Positions 62,413 to 64,000 of a stretch of DNA of 64,000 nucleotides are shown in pieces. This DNA comes from Olsenella sp. SW781. GTDB taxonomy: Bacteria > Actinomycetota > Coriobacteriia > Coriobacteriales > Atopobiaceae. Below the pieces are notes generated by a model, which was given only the letters and a program-made list of their open reading frames with translations, was not told the DNA's origin and searched no databases. The translations under genes were made by a program, and so were the position numbers. Location of the stretch: assembly GCF_012027725.1 (NCBI RefSeq), contig NZ_SJOU01000012.1:21702-85701 (forward strand), written 5' to 3'. Each line of letters begins with the position of its first letter. Positions within the stretch are counted from its first letter, which is position 1.

Positions 62413-63815
62413 CTAGGACCGGCGGATCATCTCGGTGACGATCTCGGCAACGGCGTGCGCCTGGTCGCCGGAGACGTTCTCCGCGACGTCGTCGAGGGTG
62501 CGGGAGAGGGCCGGCAGGCCGTTCTCTTCGATGCCCATGATCGTCGCGGCGCGCATCGACGAGCGCATGGCGGGATGGGCGTCCGTCGAGGTCCAGTCAT
62601 AGCGCGCCTGACCCATCTCAACGTGGAGGTCGCGTGCCGCATTGGCGAGAAGACGGCCGAGGCGGCGGTCGGAGCGCCGCGGGACGTCGGTCCCCTCGCG
62701 CGTAAGGACGGTGAGCTCGCCCGCGCCGACGCAGTCGAGGTTGACCACGAAGGCGCCGCGGACGTCACGGCGATGCTGGCTCAGGAACGACCTCATGCCG
62801 GCGTGGTCGAGCGCGGAGGCGCCGAGGGCAACGAACCAGATGTCGTGGGCGAGGAGCTCGTCATCCCCGAGGGAGAGGACGGCGTCGCGCAGCTCCTCCT
62901 CGGTCGGGGCGGCCTCCTCGTCCTCGACGAGCCTGAGGCCGCCGCGCGGGGCCGCGCCGCCGCGCCACATGGGGTCGTCGGCCTCCTCGTCCGAAGCTCC
63001 ATCCTCGGGCTCGGCGGCGGACGGCGTCGTCAGGCGGGAGAACAGGCCCTTCGCGCGACCCAGGAATCCCGAGAGGGCGCCCTGGGAGGCGTCCTGTCCC
63101 TCGTCCTCGAGGGGCTGCTCCTCGGGCTGAAGGGCCGCGGCGGTGATGACGGGGAGGGACCCGGGGGCGCTGGAGGACCTGGTCGGGCGCGTCTTGCCCG
63201 TGCTGCCCAGCGGGTCGACCGCGCTATCGTTGGGGTCGGGGAGGTCGAAGAGGGTCGCCCTCCGCGCGACGTTGGAGACCTGGGGGCGATAGCCCGCCTT
63301 GCCCCACTCGGGGTCATCAGGGGCCTCGGGGCGCGGTGCCGTGACGGGAGACGAGGGCTGCGTGGCGTCGAGGTCGACCGCGGTGTCGCCCAGCTCGGTC
63401 AGCCCCGAGGAGTCCTTCGGCCCGACGCCGTGGCTCGTCTCGTCGTCCATCACGAGCGAGAAGCGGCCCGTGGAGAGAAGCTCGTCGCGGGTGGTCTGGT
63501 CATCTGAGACGGCAGCGAAGGGGGCCGTCTCCTCGACGGGCTCCACCGGGGCGGCCTGGGGCTCGGTGGGCTGCTCGGGCTCCTCGGCCGGGGCCGCGAC
63601 CTCCTCGACGGCGGGAGTGGGCAGCGGCTCGTCCGCGGGCATGGGCGCGGGGACGTCCTCGACGGGCGCGTCATGCTGCCCCTCATCGGACGGGAGCTGT
63701 GCGGCCGCGTCGTCGGTCTCCTCGGCGGGAGCGGGGATGATGGAGCGCGCCATCTCCGTGACGCGTCCCAGGAGGCCCTCGGCGACCTGGCGGATGGTGT
63801 CGCGGCTGCCCCTTG
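62413..63815 (-). CDS. M28-like peptidase family protein, 5' end lost at a chimeric junction
   Basis: The C-terminal about 465 codons of a larger protein. The last 150 residues (DIWFVALGASALDHAGMRSF, GAFVVNLDCVGAGELTVL, DWTSTDAHPAMR) follow the M28 metallopeptidase fold, including the Asp-after-Leu strand. The part before them is a long acidic, Pro/Glu-rich low-complexity segment. The frame reads cleanly back to about 63815 (STRGSRDTIRQVAEGLL) and then enters sequence resembling corrupted 16S rRNA, so the true start is missing. An ATG at 63753 exists but is unlikely to be the start. Confidence 0.6.
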
Positions 63816-63988
63816 TGCTCCACTGACGTCGCCGGCGCTCCTGTTCGCCGGTTTCCGATGCAGTTCTTCGGTTACGCCGCAGGCTTTCACATCCGACCTA
63901 CGCAACCGCCTGCGCTCGCGTTACGCCCAATAAATCCGGACAACGCTTGCCACCTACGTAGTACCGCGGCTGCAGGCAAGTAGTTAGC
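63816..63988 (-). rRNA. Corrupted 16S rRNA fragment at the window end (probable chimera)
   Basis: On the minus strand this reads GCTAACTAC..GCAGCCGCGGTA..ACGTAGGTGGCAAGCG, then GTTGTCCGGATTTATTGGGC and on through GATGTGAAAGCC, that is, the 16S region from the 530 loop onward. Several positions that are nearly universal in 16S are changed (the expected GTGCCAGCAGCCGCGGTAATAC reads TTGCCTGCAG...GGTACTAC). The variable part looks closer to lactobacilli than to Coriobacteria. It is followed by a T run at the window end. I read this as an error-rich read joined to the contig, not a gene. Confidence 0.75.
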
Positions 63989-64000
63989 TTTTTTTTTCAG

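Noticed and set aside
63816..63988. A genuine 16S rRNA gene starting in this window
   Set aside because: Near-universal positions are altered, upstream and downstream 16S sequence is missing, and it is fused to a protein reading frame.

Overview
The window looks like chromosome from a high-GC, strictly anaerobic actinobacterium of the class Coriobacteriia; the Olsenella/Atopobium group (Atopobiaceae) fits best. The reasons are a single-chain pyruvate:ferredoxin oxidoreductase, mannose-family PTS, MurT/GatD lipid II amidation, an actinobacterial-type FHA / PP2C / SEDS-PBP / PASTA-kinase cluster, and GC-rich codon use on both strands. The species assignment is inference. No phage, integrase, CRISPR array, origin or complete rRNA operon was seen.

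Layout. 1-5.4 kb: a LytS-type sensor kinase cut by the window edge, a family-2 glycosyltransferase and a QueT transporter on the minus strand, then a fused MurT-GatD gene on plus. 5.4-14.5 kb: nifJ, a C39-like secreted protein, a degenerate class IV aminotransferase-like protein, purH, a GNAT acetyltransferase and gluQ. 14.5-16.6 kb: an AlbA/Schlafen-type regulator with an AT-rich leader, then tRNA-Ser(GCT) and tRNA-Arg(ACG). 16.7-25 kb: a sugar cluster (RmlD-like reductase, manA, deoC on minus; mannose-type PTS EIIA-EIIB-EIIC-EIID and a GntR/UTRA regulator on plus), a small gene behind two LexA-like boxes, and serS. 25.1-26.5 kb: a nuclease-like gene bracketed by two 79-nt hairpins. 26.6-36.6 kb: the growth and division signalling cluster, kinase - FhaA - FhaB - PP2C - RodA/PBP fusion - PASTA kinase. 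36.6-47.6 kb, mainly minus: purC, a two-component system, a Tat lipoprotein, a TSCPD protein, purB, a surface protein with eight Cys/His repeats, and argH. 47.7-49 kb: a paralogue of the nuclease-like gene, also flanked by hairpins. 49-56 kb: DUF4342 / response regulator / kinase operon, argG, glgB and a divergent TetR regulator with shared operators. 56.3-59.4 kb: a pentose-phosphate operon (transaldolase, split transketolase, rpiB). 59.4-64 kb: tRNA-Lys, M29 aminopeptidase, tRNA-Gly, bioY and a truncated M28-like gene that runs into a corrupted 16S rRNA fragment, probably an assembly chimera.

The most unusual feature is the number of long, nearly perfect DNA palindromes between genes. They fall into at least three families: (i) elements carrying GGGGACAG (11.0, 11.1, 13.5, 36.6 and 42.4 kb, plus a degenerate in-frame copy inside murT-gatD); (ii) elements with the core CGCCACTGGCGTCAGG (5.4, 53.6 and 56.3 kb); (iii) ATTAA-ended hairpins with a conserved loop motif CCAGTTGRYATTT, found only beside the two paralogous nuclease-like genes. 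Family (iii) with its two genes is the best candidate for an undescribed system. Other notable points are the SEDS-PBP fusion, the MurT-GatD fusion joined through a palindrome, tandem LexA-like operators in a promoter, and frequent CGAGAAGRAC-type words in non-coding DNA.
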